57,843 bases of DNA from CAJBIL01 sp044359525 (GCA_044359525.1 JBIKLY010000010.1:1-57843), one strand, 5' to 3'; shown: positions 18,051-27,248, numbered from the stretch's first letter. Program-made: numbers and translations. The notes: generated by a model not told the origin, from the sequence alone.

Positions 18051-18077
18051 CGTTGCGGCGCATTGTGCGCGGCAACG
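18051..18077 (+). promoter_or_regulatory. Hairpin in the leader of the sigma-factor gene
   Basis: CGTTGCGGCGC (18051-18061) and GCGCGGCAACG (18067-18077) pair with one mismatch around ATTGT. It ends eight bases before the ribosome binding site AGGA at 18085-18088. It could be a binding site for a regulator, or an RNA hairpin that affects translation of the sigma factor. The evidence is only the symmetry and the position. Confidence 0.4.
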
Positions 18078-18095
18078 ATTGTTCAGGATGAACCG

Positions 18096-18659
18096 ATGAG
18101 CGTGCGAACCGACGACCAGGCGACGGCAGCAATAATGGCTGGTGAACGGCCCTTCCTGCTGCGTCTGGCAACCCTGCAGCTCGGCAGCGGCGACGATGCC
18201 GACGATGCCGTTCAGGAAACCCTGATCGCCGCGCTGCGTAGCTGGGCAAGTTACTCGGGCACGGTTTCCGTGCGTGCCTGGCTGACCGGCATCCTCCGCC
18301 ACAAAGTCATCGACAGTTTTCGCGCCCGGCGCGACCATCTGCCGATCGATGACGACAACGATACGGATATCGACGACATGTTTGTTGCCGACGGCTCTTG
18401 GAACCCGGACACCTTCATTTCAGCCCAGTGCCCGCAGGCCCGCGAGTCACAGCGACAGCTACTGGAGGTGCTCGAACTGTGCCTCGCGCACCTGCGCGGC
18501 GAAACGGCCCGGCTCTTCCTGATGCGCGAATACCTGGGCATGAATCTCGATGAAATCGCCAGCGCCGCAAGCGTCAGCGAGGGCAACCTGCGCGTCATCC
18601 TGCATCGGGCCCGCCTGCGTTTACGGGCCTGCGTGGTGCGCGGCTGGGGAGAATGCTGA
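18096..18659 (+). CDS. ECF-type RNA polymerase sigma factor
   Basis: An alternative sigma factor of 187 residues. Region 2 runs from about residue 17 (ERPFLLRLATLQLGSGDDADDAVQETLIAA) through SVRAWLTGILRHKVID. Region 4 contains LRGETARLFLMREYLGMNLDEIASAASVSEGNLRVILHRAR, the helix-turn-helix that reads the -35 box. The ATG at 18096 has AGGA seven bases upstream and is chosen over earlier in-frame codons. It overlaps the anti-sigma gene by one base and follows a catalase-like gene, which suggests a response to peroxide or another oxidant. Confidence 0.88.
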   Translation: MSVRTDDQATAAIMAGERPFLLRLATLQLGSGDDADDAVQETLIAALRSWASYSGTVSVRAWLTGILRHKVIDSFRARRDHLPIDDDNDTDIDDMFVADGSWNPDTFISAQCPQARESQRQLLEVLELCLAHLRGETARLFLMREYLGMNLDEIASAASVSEGNLRVILHRARLRLRACVVRGWGEC

Positions 18660-18868
18660 TGGGAAAATTACCGGAGAACCGGCAGATCACCTGCCGCGAT
18701 ACGACCGTGATGGTCAGCGCCGCACGTGACGGCGAACTCGATGCGGCGGGGCGCGCAGCACTGCTACAGCACATCGCCGACTGCCCGTATTGCAAGGATG
18801 CATCAAAACAGTTTGCTGCCTTGTTTCAAAACCTGGATCAACTACTGGCAAAGAATCTTCCGGAATGA
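18659..18868 (+). CDS. Small zinc-finger anti-sigma factor
   Basis: A protein of 69 residues with the zinc-binding anti-sigma (ZAS) pattern: an early Cys in ITCRDTTVMVSAARDGELD, then HIADCPYC, the H-x3-C-x2-C motif. It lacks a membrane helix, so it is a soluble sensor that would hold the sigma factor in the cytoplasm and release it on thiol oxidation or zinc loss. The start at 18659 (overlapping the sigma stop as TGATG) has GGGGAG seven bases upstream; an ATG six bases earlier is too close to that site. Confidence 0.82.
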   Translation: MGKLPENRQITCRDTTVMVSAARDGELDAAGRAALLQHIADCPYCKDASKQFAALFQNLDQLLAKNLPE

Positions 18869-18881
18869 AGCGGGAGCTTCG

Positions 18882-21800
18882 TCACGCGGCCGGCGCTTCA
18901 ACACACCGCCCGGGCGCCGCCTCCCGCCCGGTAATCAATGGCAACAGTGCGGGCTGCAACTCCTTGAGAATCTGCACAGGCAGCGCCGACGTAAAGTCAT
19001 AACCGGCCGCCTTGACGCCCGGAACGAAGGCGGTGACGACACCATAGAAACGATCGCCAATATAAAAGGCGAAGGTCGCGGCACGGTTCATTACCCGCGA
19101 ACTCTTGACGTTGCCATCCGCACCGACCACCTGAAAGCGGTGATCGCCGGTTCCCGTCTTGCCGCCGAGCGGTATCGGCTGGTCATCAGCCTCGCGGTAG
19201 ATACCCTTGACGCGCCGGGCGGTGCCGCTGTCGACGACGCGCAGCAAGGCACGTCGCGCAACCTGCGCCACTTCGGCAGGCAACACTTGTTCGCCGGCCT
19301 CGGTCCGCCGCTCCAGAATGCTTTCAAAAGGTGTCCCGGCAGCGAAGCTCAGCTGATCGATACGCACCGTAGGGCGACGTACGCCATCGCTGACGACGAT
19401 GCCCATCAGCTCCGCCAGTGCCGCCGGACGGTCAGCCGAGCTACCGATCGACGTCGCCAGCGAAGGCACCAGATGCTCGAAGGGATAGCCCAGCCGGCGC
19501 CATTCGGCGGCGATCCGCTCGAATGCGGCGACTTCGACAATGATGTCGATGCGCACCTGCTGGGCATGCCGGAAGCGGCTGGCGAACAGCCAGCGCGACG
19601 CCTCGCGGCGCTCATAGACGCTGGCCGTAACAACTGCCTGCAGCCCGGCTTCGGGATGCGCGCGCAGGTGGCGAACGAGCCATAGTTCAAGTGGATGAAT
19701 ATGCGCCAGATAGCCCTGATCCGACAGGTTGTACTGGCGCGTCGCGTGGTTGTCGTAAAGGCGGCGCAAGCCGGCATCGCTGCCGGCCTTGTCGCCCAGG
19801 CGTTCGCGCATGAACGCAAGGAAGCTAGCGAAGTCGCTCGCCGGCTGTGCGCCGAGAAACACGGCGGCCAGCGGCGCGGGACGTGCCGGCACCGAATCAG
19901 CCAGCACGTCGAGGCGCTCCGCTGTGGGAATGTCGCGATACTTGTGCCAGAAAGTACGCAGAAAACCGATCCCTTCGCGCTCGGCAAAGCGGTTGAGGAA
20001 ATCCTGCCGGGCCGCCTTGCCGCCTTCGTTATCGGCATCACGCAAGGCGCGCGCCGGCGCATCTGCGGCCTCGTAGGCATGGTAGTGAACGACGTCGTGC
20101 ATGATGCGCACGAAGACCAGATTCACCGACTGCTCGAGCGCGCCGGCAACACTCGGCGTCAGGGCGTCGTCTTCGCGCTTGAAATTGGAAAAGCGGTGCA
20201 CGCCGCCGCCGGTAAAAAATGTCTCGTTCGGATTCGCTGAATAGCGGCGTTCCATCGCCGCTTCGAGCATCGGCGTCAGGCTGCGGTCGTCGCTGGCACG
20301 CAGATAACCGATCGCCCAGCTACTCAGACGGTCACCCGGCCGGATCGCAACATCAGCGAGCGCTTTCGCATCGAGGCTGGCGTAGCGCTGATGCAGGTCG
20401 GCAATCACGCTGAGATAGGAAATCAGCGTCCGGAACTTGGCGCTGGAGCCCAGATCGAGCTTGGTGCCGGCATTGATATCAAGCGGCTGGTTAAGGTTGT
20501 CGGCCTGCACGCGCAACAGGTTGCCGAGCGGCGTCTTCTCATAAAGGGTAAAGCTGTAATTGACGCCGGCCGGATCGCCACGGTCGAGCATGCGCTTTTC
20601 CCGGAAACCGGCACAACGCAAATAGTCCACCTGTGCAAGACGGCCAAGATAGGCCGTGACCCCGGCCTGTGCCGTCGCGTCGAGCGTTGTTCTGGCGACG
20701 AGATCAAAGCGGTCGAGGGCGTACAGATCATCGACCCCGAGCAGGTCGCCAAGGCCGCCACGCACCTCGTTGACTGCCTTGCGCTCGACAAAGGAAACCG
20801 CTCCGACTTCACGCGCCTTGCGTGCCGGCACCAGCTGCACCCGCAAGGCGGCGTCACGCAAGGCAACGGGGATACTGCCATCGTTGGCCAGCAAGCGCAG
20901 GTAACTGTTGGTCAAACGGTCGAGCGGCTCCTGCGAGTTGGCGAGAAGCCCGGAAGGACGGCGCTGCGCAACAATCAGCGACATCACCTCCTTGAATACC
21001 TGCGCCCGCGCTTCGGGATCGGCATCGGGGTCGGTTAGTAGGCGATTGGCCGCATTGAAGTCGCGACCGTACCACGCCCACAGGCCGTCACCCAGCCCAT
21101 TGACTTCGCCGTAACCGGCCAGCCCGGCCAGCGGAACGGAATTGAGATAGTCGAGGACAATGCGCTGCCGCGCGGCCAGCGTTTCCTCCCCGTCCTGATA
21201 GGCGCGTAGCGAGGCTGAGACCATCTGCCGCAACTTATCTTCACGGTCGCGCGTACGGCCACCCGGCGAATGCCGGAACTTCTCGATCTGAGTCGCCAGC
21301 GTGCTGCCGCCCGCCCGTCCGCCCTCAAGATCCAGCGCGCGCAGCGTCTGCCCCAGCGCGACGCGGCTCAGACGCCCCCAATCGACGGCCGGGTTACGTG
21401 TCGGGTGATCGGGATCAAGCAAATCATGATTCTCAACAAAAAGCAGGGCGGCAACCAGCACCGGTGGAATCGCCTCAAACGAAGCGTACTGCCGCTCCGG
21501 ATAACGACTGGCGTACAACGACGCACCCTTGCGATCAAGCAGCGTCAGTCCGGCCTGCGATTTTTCACGATAAATCGGGTAATAACCACGACCGGTAATG
21601 GTACGAAAACCTTCGGACTGCCGGGCCTGGGCGGCAACGTCATAGCCTGCGGCGAGCAGCCGCGGCTGAATTTCCTTCAAACGCGTATAACCGAGCCGGG
21701 TATCGTAAGGGCCGGCCTGCGGCAACCAGAGATCGGCGTTCCTCCCGGCCTGCATTTCCCAGCTGATACTGCGTGCAAATTCGGAGAAAAAATGCGCCTG

Positions 21801-21950
21801 CAGACGCGATTCACGCGTCTCGAACCATGCGGCCGCCACCACGATACCAGCGACTACGAGGCAAGCCGTGCCACCGAAGATGATGCGCCGCCGGCGCTTC
21901 GCGCGCCTGCTGCTGGTGAGGAAGGATTCGCTTTCCATTCTGTTTGACAT
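18882..21950 (-). CDS. Bifunctional class A penicillin-binding protein (transglycosylase/transpeptidase), divergent and enlarged
   Basis: A protein of 1022 residues, larger than usual class A PBPs (about 720-850). A membrane anchor lies at about residues 22-43 after a basic cytoplasmic start. The glycosyltransferase-51 domain follows with the likely catalytic Glu173 in LLFVENHDLL (Glu-Asn where Glu-Asp is usual) and GGSTLATQIEK. The transpeptidase domain shows SSAK (about residue 500), SVN (about 608) and KTGTG (about 930). The spacing between SVN and KTG is about 320 residues, far more than normal, so an insert is present. It builds and crosslinks peptidoglycan at the periplasmic side. It converges with the anti-sigma gene and is divergent from the FHA-EAL gene. 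Confidence 0.85.
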   Translation of the reverse strand: MSNRMESESFLTSSRRAKRRRRIIFGGTACLVVAGIVVAAAWFETRESRLQAHFFSEFARSISWEMQAGRNADLWLPQAGPYDTRLGYTRLKEIQPRLLAAGYDVAAQARQSEGFRTITGRGYYPIYREKSQAGLTLLDRKGASLYASRYPERQYASFEAIPPVLVAALLFVENHDLLDPDHPTRNPAVDWGRLSRVALGQTLRALDLEGGRAGGSTLATQIEKFRHSPGGRTRDREDKLRQMVSASLRAYQDGEETLAARQRIVLDYLNSVPLAGLAGYGEVNGLGDGLWAWYGRDFNAANRLLTDPDADPEARAQVFKEVMSLIVAQRRPSGLLANSQEPLDRLTNSYLRLLANDGSIPVALRDAALRVQLVPARKAREVGAVSFVERKAVNEVRGGLGDLLGVDDLYALDRFDLVARTTLDATAQAGVTAYLGRLAQVDYLRCAGFREKRMLDRGDPAGVNYSFTLYEKTPLGNLLRVQADNLNQPLDINAGTKLDLGSSAKFRTLISYLSVIADLHQRYASLDAKALADVAIRPGDRLSSWAIGYLRASDDRSLTPMLEAAMERRYSANPNETFFTGGGVHRFSNFKREDDALTPSVAGALEQSVNLVFVRIMHDVVHYHAYEAADAPARALRDADNEGGKAARQDFLNRFAEREGIGFLRTFWHKYRDIPTAERLDVLADSVPARPAPLAAVFLGAQPASDFASFLAFMRERLGDKAGSDAGLRRLYDNHATRQYNLSDQGYLAHIHPLELWLVRHLRAHPEAGLQAVVTASVYERREASRWLFASRFRHAQQVRIDIIVEVAAFERIAAEWRRLGYPFEHLVPSLATSIGSSADRPAALAELMGIVVSDGVRRPTVRIDQLSFAAGTPFESILERRTEAGEQVLPAEVAQVARRALLRVVDSGTARRVKGIYREADDQPIPLGGKTGTGDHRFQVVGADGNVKSSRVMNRAATFAFYIGDRFYGVVTAFVPGVKAAGYDFTSALPVQILKELQPALLPLITGREAAPGRCVEAPAA

Positions 21951-22259
21951 CCCTGAGCGAATCGATAGTTATACAAAACCTGCGGGCACGGTACTGCTCA
22001 ACGATTGCCCGTTCATTATTATCACCGAACGTGCCGGCCCTTGCCGCCTCACCGCGCCTGATTGAGCAATATTTTCCGGCACAGGCAAAAACACGACAAC
22101 ATTCAACAGGGCGAATAAACATTGACGCACCAACCCTGGATGGTGAATAGTAAAGACGTCTTGAGCGGCGTAGCGCATCCGGTAAAAACCCGTCGCGCGC
22201 CGCTTGGCAAAAAAACGTCCTGCCGTATATTCAGTCACCAAAGTTACAGGAACAGTGTC
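21951..22259. other. Divergent intergenic region between the PBP and FHA-EAL genes
   Basis: This stretch of about 309 bases holds no convincing gene. It is visibly richer in A and T than its neighbours. On the plus strand a sigma-70-like promoter is visible at 22204-22231. The reading frame of the FHA-EAL gene stays open back to 22122, but the added residues do not match an FHA fold. Nothing else was recognised. Confidence 0.5.
22204..22231 (+). promoter_or_regulatory. Predicted sigma-70 promoter of the FHA-EAL gene
   Basis: TTGGCA (22204-22209) and TATATT (22226-22231) are separated by 16 bases. A start of transcription near 22238 would leave a leader of about 20 bases that includes the ribosome binding site AGGAA (22248-22252), supporting the TTG start at 22260. 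Confidence 0.5.
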
Positions 22260-23363
22260 TTGGAAAAGCAGTGGTTTCTAGAGTCCTTCGGTGCAGAGGG
22301 GGCTCACATCCACTTCGTGATCACCCACCTGCCCTGCCGGGTCGGCCGGAGCAAGGAAAACGATCTGGTGATCGCCAACCTCGGGTTGAGTCGCGCCCAT
22401 GCCGTGCTCGCCCGCGACATCAGCGGGCAGATCCGGCTGACCGATGAAAACAGCACCAACGGCACCTTCGTCAATCGCCGTCGCATCGAAGGCTACTGCC
22501 TGCTCAACGAAAACGACATCATTCATTTCGCCAGTGCCGAGTTCAAACTGCGTGTACGCCTCGTCAATCAGAGAAGTGCCCTGCCCTTCGATGAAATGCA
22601 CACCATGCTGATGCCAGAAGACACGGCGCTATCAGAAAACTTCGTGTCGAACGAGGCCGAGTTTGACGAGCTGATCATGGGCCACGGACTCTCCGGCGCG
22701 GCGCAAGCGATCGTTGACGCGCAGACCCGTCAGCCAGTGGGCTACGAGCTACTGGGACGGGCAAACCACCCCCTGCTGCCCAAATCACCGATTGAACTGT
22801 TTGGCCTGGCGGAAGCGATGGATCGCGAGCTTGAGCTGAGCGCGGCATTCCGGAATTTCGGCATCAGCCGGATGACCCCGCACCTCAAGGGTCACACCGT
22901 GTTCATCAATGCCCACCCGAAAGAAACATTCTGCGAAACATTTCTCGCCTCACTTGAAACCATTCATCGCGCATCGCCGGCACTGGACATCGTGGTAGAA
23001 ATCCACGAGTCGGCAGTAACCGACACCATGAAACTGCGTGAGCTTTCCCGTCGCCTGGCCCAGCTGGACATTCGCTTTGCCTACGACGACTTCGGCGCCG
23101 GGCAGGCACGCCTGCTCGAACTGGCCGACGTTCCGGCACATTTCGTGAAATTCGACATGGCCCTGATTCGTGACCTGCACAAGGCCAGCGAACGCAAACG
23201 TCAGGTCGTCAGGGATCTGGTACAAATGGTTCTGGCGACCGGTTCAACGCCGCTTGCCGAAGGCGTGGAGCTTGAAGAGGAAGCGAACATCTGCGTTGAT
23301 ATGGGGTTTCAGTTGATTCAGGGCTACCTCACGGGGCGACCGATCCCGGCCGCCTCACTGTAG
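22260..23363 (+). CDS. FHA domain plus EAL domain protein (cyclic-di-GMP phosphodiesterase-like)
   Basis: A protein of 367 residues. An N-terminal FHA domain (residues 5-100) has the phosphothreonine-binding residues GRSKENDLVI, LSRAHA and NSTNGTFVN. A C-terminal EAL domain (about 135-367) has YELLGR in place of EAL, FINAHP, VEIHES, YDDFGAG, VKFD, AEGVE and QGYLTG. Most metal- and substrate-contacting residues of active phosphodiesterases are therefore kept, so hydrolysis of cyclic di-GMP is plausible. The FHA part would tie it to a Ser/Thr kinase signal. The TTG start has AGGAA seven bases upstream and a promoter in place; earlier in-frame starts (TTG 22122, ATG 22140) are less likely. Confidence 0.82.
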   Translation: MEKQWFLESFGAEGAHIHFVITHLPCRVGRSKENDLVIANLGLSRAHAVLARDISGQIRLTDENSTNGTFVNRRRIEGYCLLNENDIIHFASAEFKLRVRLVNQRSALPFDEMHTMLMPEDTALSENFVSNEAEFDELIMGHGLSGAAQAIVDAQTRQPVGYELLGRANHPLLPKSPIELFGLAEAMDRELELSAAFRNFGISRMTPHLKGHTVFINAHPKETFCETFLASLETIHRASPALDIVVEIHESAVTDTMKLRELSRRLAQLDIRFAYDDFGAGQARLLELADVPAHFVKFDMALIRDLHKASERKRQVVRDLVQMVLATGSTPLAEGVELEEEANICVDMGFQLIQGYLTGRPIPAASL

Positions 23364-23399
23364 ACGCGCCAGGCCGACCAGCATCTGCGGGCGCCCGCG

Positions 23400-23936
23400 C
23401 TACCACATCAAATCGTCGGGTATCTTGAAGTCGGCGTACGGATCGTCCGCATCAATCTCCGCGCTGGCCTTGTTTACCCGAACGACGAGCGATGCATCGC
23501 GCTCGGCGATCTTGTCGGCAATCACCCTCGGCACCAATTCGGTGGCGCCGCCCTGGCAGACGATGACCAGGCGACCGGCCATCAAATGCGCCTGCACTGC
23601 AGCCGACACATATAGCCGTTCGATCTTGTTGTCGCGCGTAAAGTTGTAGGCGATGTCGCCGGCGCCCTTGCTCTGGCGATTCTGCTGCACCATCTGGCTA
23701 ATTTGCGCGACGATCGCCTTCTGGGTGGCTGCGGCATCGCGCTGGGCATTGAGTTCGCGGGCGCGTTCGGCATTCCTGCGCTGCGTTTCGAGGGCGGCGA
23801 GTCGTACTTCATCGACGCTCTGCGTACCGGTCCGGCGCTCGATCTTCTTCTGCGTGTTCTTGTCCTGGTTGGCCACCTTGACTTTGTTTTTGTTGACCAG
23901 GCCGGCTTTAAGAAACTGCTCTGCCAAAGACGTCAT
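23400..23936 (-). CDS. DUF2058 family protein (YaiL-like)
   Basis: A protein of 178 residues. The N-terminus SLAEQFLKAGLVNKNKVKVANQDK and a following charged coiled-coil-like region rich in Arg, Glu and Gln (about residues 40-80) are typical of DUF2058. A compact C-terminal part with YNFTRDNKIERLYVS follows. The molecular role is not known; some relatives are nucleoid- or ribosome-associated. It converges with the FHA-EAL gene and is divergent from the photolyase. Confidence 0.82.
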   Translation of the reverse strand: MTSLAEQFLKAGLVNKNKVKVANQDKNTQKKIERRTGTQSVDEVRLAALETQRRNAERARELNAQRDAAATQKAIVAQISQMVQQNRQSKGAGDIAYNFTRDNKIERLYVSAAVQAHLMAGRLVIVCQGGATELVPRVIADKIAERDASLVVRVNKASAEIDADDPYADFKIPDDLMW

Positions 23937-24106
23937 AAGTGCTACTCCGCAAATAGTGTTCGCTTACCCGAGCTGTGGCACCGGATAGAAGAAAGGCGCT
24001 AGGATAGCAAAAGCTGATGCCACAATCTCACCCCGTTTGAACAAGCAAAAAATCATGCTTCGCCACTCACTCTCCCCAACGCCTGACGAATAGGAGGCAA
24101 CGCGAC

Positions 24107-25639
24107 ATGAGCCGCCTCTTCCTGATTCTGGGTGATCAGTTACATCCGCACCCGCATCCCCTCTTGACCGATTTCAACCCGGCCAGCGATGAACTGCTGA
24201 TGGTCGAGGCCAGCGAAGAATCGACCCATGTCTGGAGCCACAAGGCGCGAAGTGCGCTCTTTCTCGCGAGCATGCGCCACCGCGCGGCGGCATTCCGCGC
24301 GTCCGGACTGCCCGTCAATTACCTGCGACTGGGCGAGCACCCGCATGCCTCCCTGAGCGATGCCGTTCAGACCCGGCTGGCCGATGGCGCTTTCAGCGCC
24401 GTGGTGATGCTGGAAGCCGGTGACTACCGGATTCAGGAATCGCTGTATCAAGCATGTGCCGCAGCGGGCAAGCCGCTACTCATCCGGCCTGATCCGCATT
24501 TTCTCTGCACGCTGGACGACTTCAACCAGTGGGCCGGCGACAAGACCACTTTGCGGATGGAATATTTCTATCGCTGGCAACGCAAGCGTCACCGGATTTT
24601 GATGGCCGGTGAGGCGCCCGTTGGCGGCCAGTGGAATTTCGACGCGGACAATCGGCAGGCTTTCGGCAAGAAAGGCCCCGGTCTGTTACCACCGCCGCAT
24701 CGCTTCCCGCCCGATGCCATCACCTTGAGTGCGATTGCCGACATCGAGCGGCACTTTCCCGGGCATCCCGGCGAGACAGAGCATTTCGCCTGGGCCGTCA
24801 CGTCGGCACAGGCGGAAGACGCGCTGAAGGACTTCATTCGCCACCGGCTGCCCGAATTCGGTCGCTGGCAGGACGCCATGTGGCAGGGTGAGCCCTTCCT
24901 CTGGCACGCGCTCCTGTCCAGCGCGATCAACCTCAAGTTGCTTGATCCGCGCCGGGTCATCGACGCAACACTCGCTGCGTTCGAGGCCGGTCATGTCCCG
25001 ATTGCTGCTGCCGAAGGCTTTATCCGCCAGATTCTCGGCTGGCGCGAATTTGTGCGGGGGATCTATTGGCGGCAGATGCCTTTACTGGCCAGCGCCAACC
25101 AGTACGACCATCAAACACCGCTTCCTGCCTGGTTCTGGACCGCTGAGACGCAGGCGAACTGTCTCAGAAGCTGCATCCGCCAAACGCTGGATCACGGCTA
25201 CGCGCATCACATTCAGCGCCTGATGATCACCGGCAACTTTGCCCTGATCGCCGGGCTTGCCCCGCGCCAGGTGGCCGACTGGTATCTCGCGGTTTATGTC
25301 GATGCCGTTGATTGGGTAGAAGAACCCAACACGCTCGGCATGGCGCTCAATGCCTGGCCAGGCATGACCAGCAAGCCCTATTGCGCGAGCGGCGCCTACA
25401 TCAAGCGCATGAGCAATTACTGCCGCAATTGCCAATACCGGCCGGAACAACGCAGCGGCCCGGATGCGTGCCCGTTCACCACGTTTTACTGGGACTTCCT
25501 GATCCGCCATGCCAAGCGTTTTGCAAGCAATCCGCGCATGGCTTTGCCGCTCAAGAACCTGCAGCGCTTTAGCGCCGAAGAGCTTGCCGCCATTGGGCAG
25601 CAAGCCAATGCGCTCAGAAGCAATCTGGATGCGCTTTAG
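24107..25639 (+). CDS. FeS-type cryptochrome/photolyase (PhrB/CryB family)
   Basis: A flavoprotein of 510 residues in the class that carries a 4Fe-4S cluster and repairs (6-4) photoproducts in characterised members. The N-terminal Rossmann-like antenna domain starts RLFLILGDQLHP. The FAD domain has GWREFVRGIYW and HHIQRLMITGNFALIAG, a family signature. The likely cluster cysteines are one in ANCLRSC, then YCRNC and DACPF. AGGAGG (24091-24096) precedes the ATG. The gene stands alone, 170 bases from the divergent DUF2058 gene. Confidence 0.9.
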   Translation: MSRLFLILGDQLHPHPHPLLTDFNPASDELLMVEASEESTHVWSHKARSALFLASMRHRAAAFRASGLPVNYLRLGEHPHASLSDAVQTRLADGAFSAVVMLEAGDYRIQESLYQACAAAGKPLLIRPDPHFLCTLDDFNQWAGDKTTLRMEYFYRWQRKRHRILMAGEAPVGGQWNFDADNRQAFGKKGPGLLPPPHRFPPDAITLSAIADIERHFPGHPGETEHFAWAVTSAQAEDALKDFIRHRLPEFGRWQDAMWQGEPFLWHALLSSAINLKLLDPRRVIDATLAAFEAGHVPIAAAEGFIRQILGWREFVRGIYWRQMPLLASANQYDHQTPLPAWFWTAETQANCLRSCIRQTLDHGYAHHIQRLMITGNFALIAGLAPRQVADWYLAVYVDAVDWVEEPNTLGMALNAWPGMTSKPYCASGAYIKRMSNYCRNCQYRPEQRSGPDACPFTTFYWDFLIRHAKRFASNPRMALPLKNLQRFSAEELAAIGQQANALRSNLDAL

Positions 25640-25791
25640 TCGTCAAGAAAAACGGGGCCGCAAAACACCCGGAGGACGCTCGATTCGCGGGGAAAACTGC
25701 CCACGTCTCCTCGTTTTTGGTCTACCCCGAGGTGCCTGTTTTTTGCCACCTTGCCGGCGGATCGCTTTTTACGCTGATTTTTGTCGGCTAA

Positions 25792-27153
25792 TCATTGGCT
25801 GGCAAGTGCCGCCAGCAGCTTTTCGTGAATCCCGCCAAAGCCGCCGTTACTCATCACCAGAATCTGGTCGCCGGCTTGTGCCGATGCGGTAATGCGTGCC
25901 ACCAGGCGGCCGAGATCTTCTTCGACAACGGCCTTGTCTCCCAGAGAAGCCAACGCCTCAGCGGCATCCCAGCCCAGATTTGCCGCGTAGCAAAAGACCT
26001 GATCGGTCTCGCCAAGGCTGGCCGGTAGCTGTGCCTTCATGACGCCAAGTTTCATGGTATTTGAACGCGGCTCCAGCACGGCCAGAATGCGCGCGTCGCC
26101 AACCTTGCGCCGCAAACCGGCGACAGTTGTCGCAATCGCCGTCGGGTGATGCGCAAAGTCATCATAAACACTGACGCCATTTACCGTGCCACGCAACTCC
26201 ATTCGCCGTTTGACGTTTTCGAAGCGCGATAAGGCCTCCAGCCCCTTGTCAAAGGGCACACCAACATGACGCGCAGCGAGCAGGGCGGCCAGGGCGTTTG
26301 CCCGGTTATGTTCACCCGTCAGCGCCCAGTGCGTAGCGCCAATAATTTCGTCACCACGCAGCAAGCGCAGCGAGCCATCGGCGTCATCGCCAATCATGTG
26401 CCAGCCGGCCTGATCGCCGAATTTTTCAAGCGGCGTCCAGCAGCCACGCGCCAGCACACGATCAAGGCTGGCCTCGCCGGCATTCGACACCAACAGGCCG
26501 TTACGCGGCAATGTACGCACAAGATGGTGAAATTGCGTCTCAATCGCTGCAAGATCAGCGAATATATCTGCATGATCAAACTCTAGATTGTTCAGGACGG
26601 CAGTTCGTGGCCGGTAGTGAATGAACTTCGAACGTTTGTCACAAAAGGCAGTGTCGTACTCGTCCGCTTCGATCACGAAGAACGGCGAATCGACGATTTT
26701 CCCCGACAATCTCGCTGAAACGCCGAAATTCATCGGCACGCCACCGATCAGGAAGCCCGGGCTCAAACCCGCATCCTCAAGAATCCAGGCCAGCATCGCC
26801 GAGGTCGTTGTCTTGCCGTGCGTTCCAGCCACCGCCAGCACCCAGCGCCCGCGCAACACGTGATCAGCCAGCCACTGCGGTCCAGACACATAGGGCAAAC
26901 CACGATCAAGGATTTCTTCCAGCAGGGGATTACCGCGCGAAATCGCATTGCCGATTACGTACGCATCGGGGTTGAGCTCGATTTGCCCGGTGCCATAGCC
27001 CTCCACCAGCTCAATCCCCGAGGCTTCAAGCTGCGTGCTCATCGGCGGATACACGCCGGCGTCGCAGCCGGTTACCCGATGCCCGGTGGCCCGCGCAAGC
27101 TGGGCGACCCCCCCCATGAAAGTCCCGCAAATACCGAGGATATGAATATGCAT
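25792..27153 (-). CDS. mpl: UDP-N-acetylmuramate:L-Ala-gamma-D-Glu-meso-DAP ligase
   Basis: A Mur-ligase family enzyme of 453 residues that recycles the murein tripeptide in the cytoplasm by linking it to UDP-MurNAc. It starts MHIHILGICGTFMGGVA, characteristic of Mpl. The ATP loop is GTHGKTTTSAM (about residue 112), followed by EADEYDTAFCDKRSKF and a C-terminal domain with VYDDFAHHPTAI (Mur-ligase signature). The length matches the family. It is divergent from the next gene, with 95 bases between. Confidence 0.95.
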   Translation of the reverse strand: MHIHILGICGTFMGGVAQLARATGHRVTGCDAGVYPPMSTQLEASGIELVEGYGTGQIELNPDAYVIGNAISRGNPLLEEILDRGLPYVSGPQWLADHVLRGRWVLAVAGTHGKTTTSAMLAWILEDAGLSPGFLIGGVPMNFGVSARLSGKIVDSPFFVIEADEYDTAFCDKRSKFIHYRPRTAVLNNLEFDHADIFADLAAIETQFHHLVRTLPRNGLLVSNAGEASLDRVLARGCWTPLEKFGDQAGWHMIGDDADGSLRLLRGDEIIGATHWALTGEHNRANALAALLAARHVGVPFDKGLEALSRFENVKRRMELRGTVNGVSVYDDFAHHPTAIATTVAGLRRKVGDARILAVLEPRSNTMKLGVMKAQLPASLGETDQVFCYAANLGWDAAEALASLGDKAVVEEDLGRLVARITASAQAGDQILVMSNGGFGGIHEKLLAALASQ

Positions 27154-27248
27154 GCAAAGAATCCCAGTTAAAATGGCCGAGTACGGACAGGATTGTACCC
27201 TCTGCCAAGGCTCCTGAATTCAGCACGAACTCGCGACGGATCACCGCC

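Noticed and set aside
22122..22259. Longer N-terminus for the FHA-EAL protein from TTG 22122 or ATG 22140
   Set aside because: The added residues do not resemble an FHA domain, the segment contains a likely promoter, and the TTG at 22260 has the better ribosome binding site.
23387..23398. Perfect 12-base palindrome GCGGGCGCCCGC between the FHA-EAL and DUF2058 genes
   Set aside because: It has no loop and no U-run, and short self-complementary GC runs are frequent here; it cannot be called a terminator with confidence.
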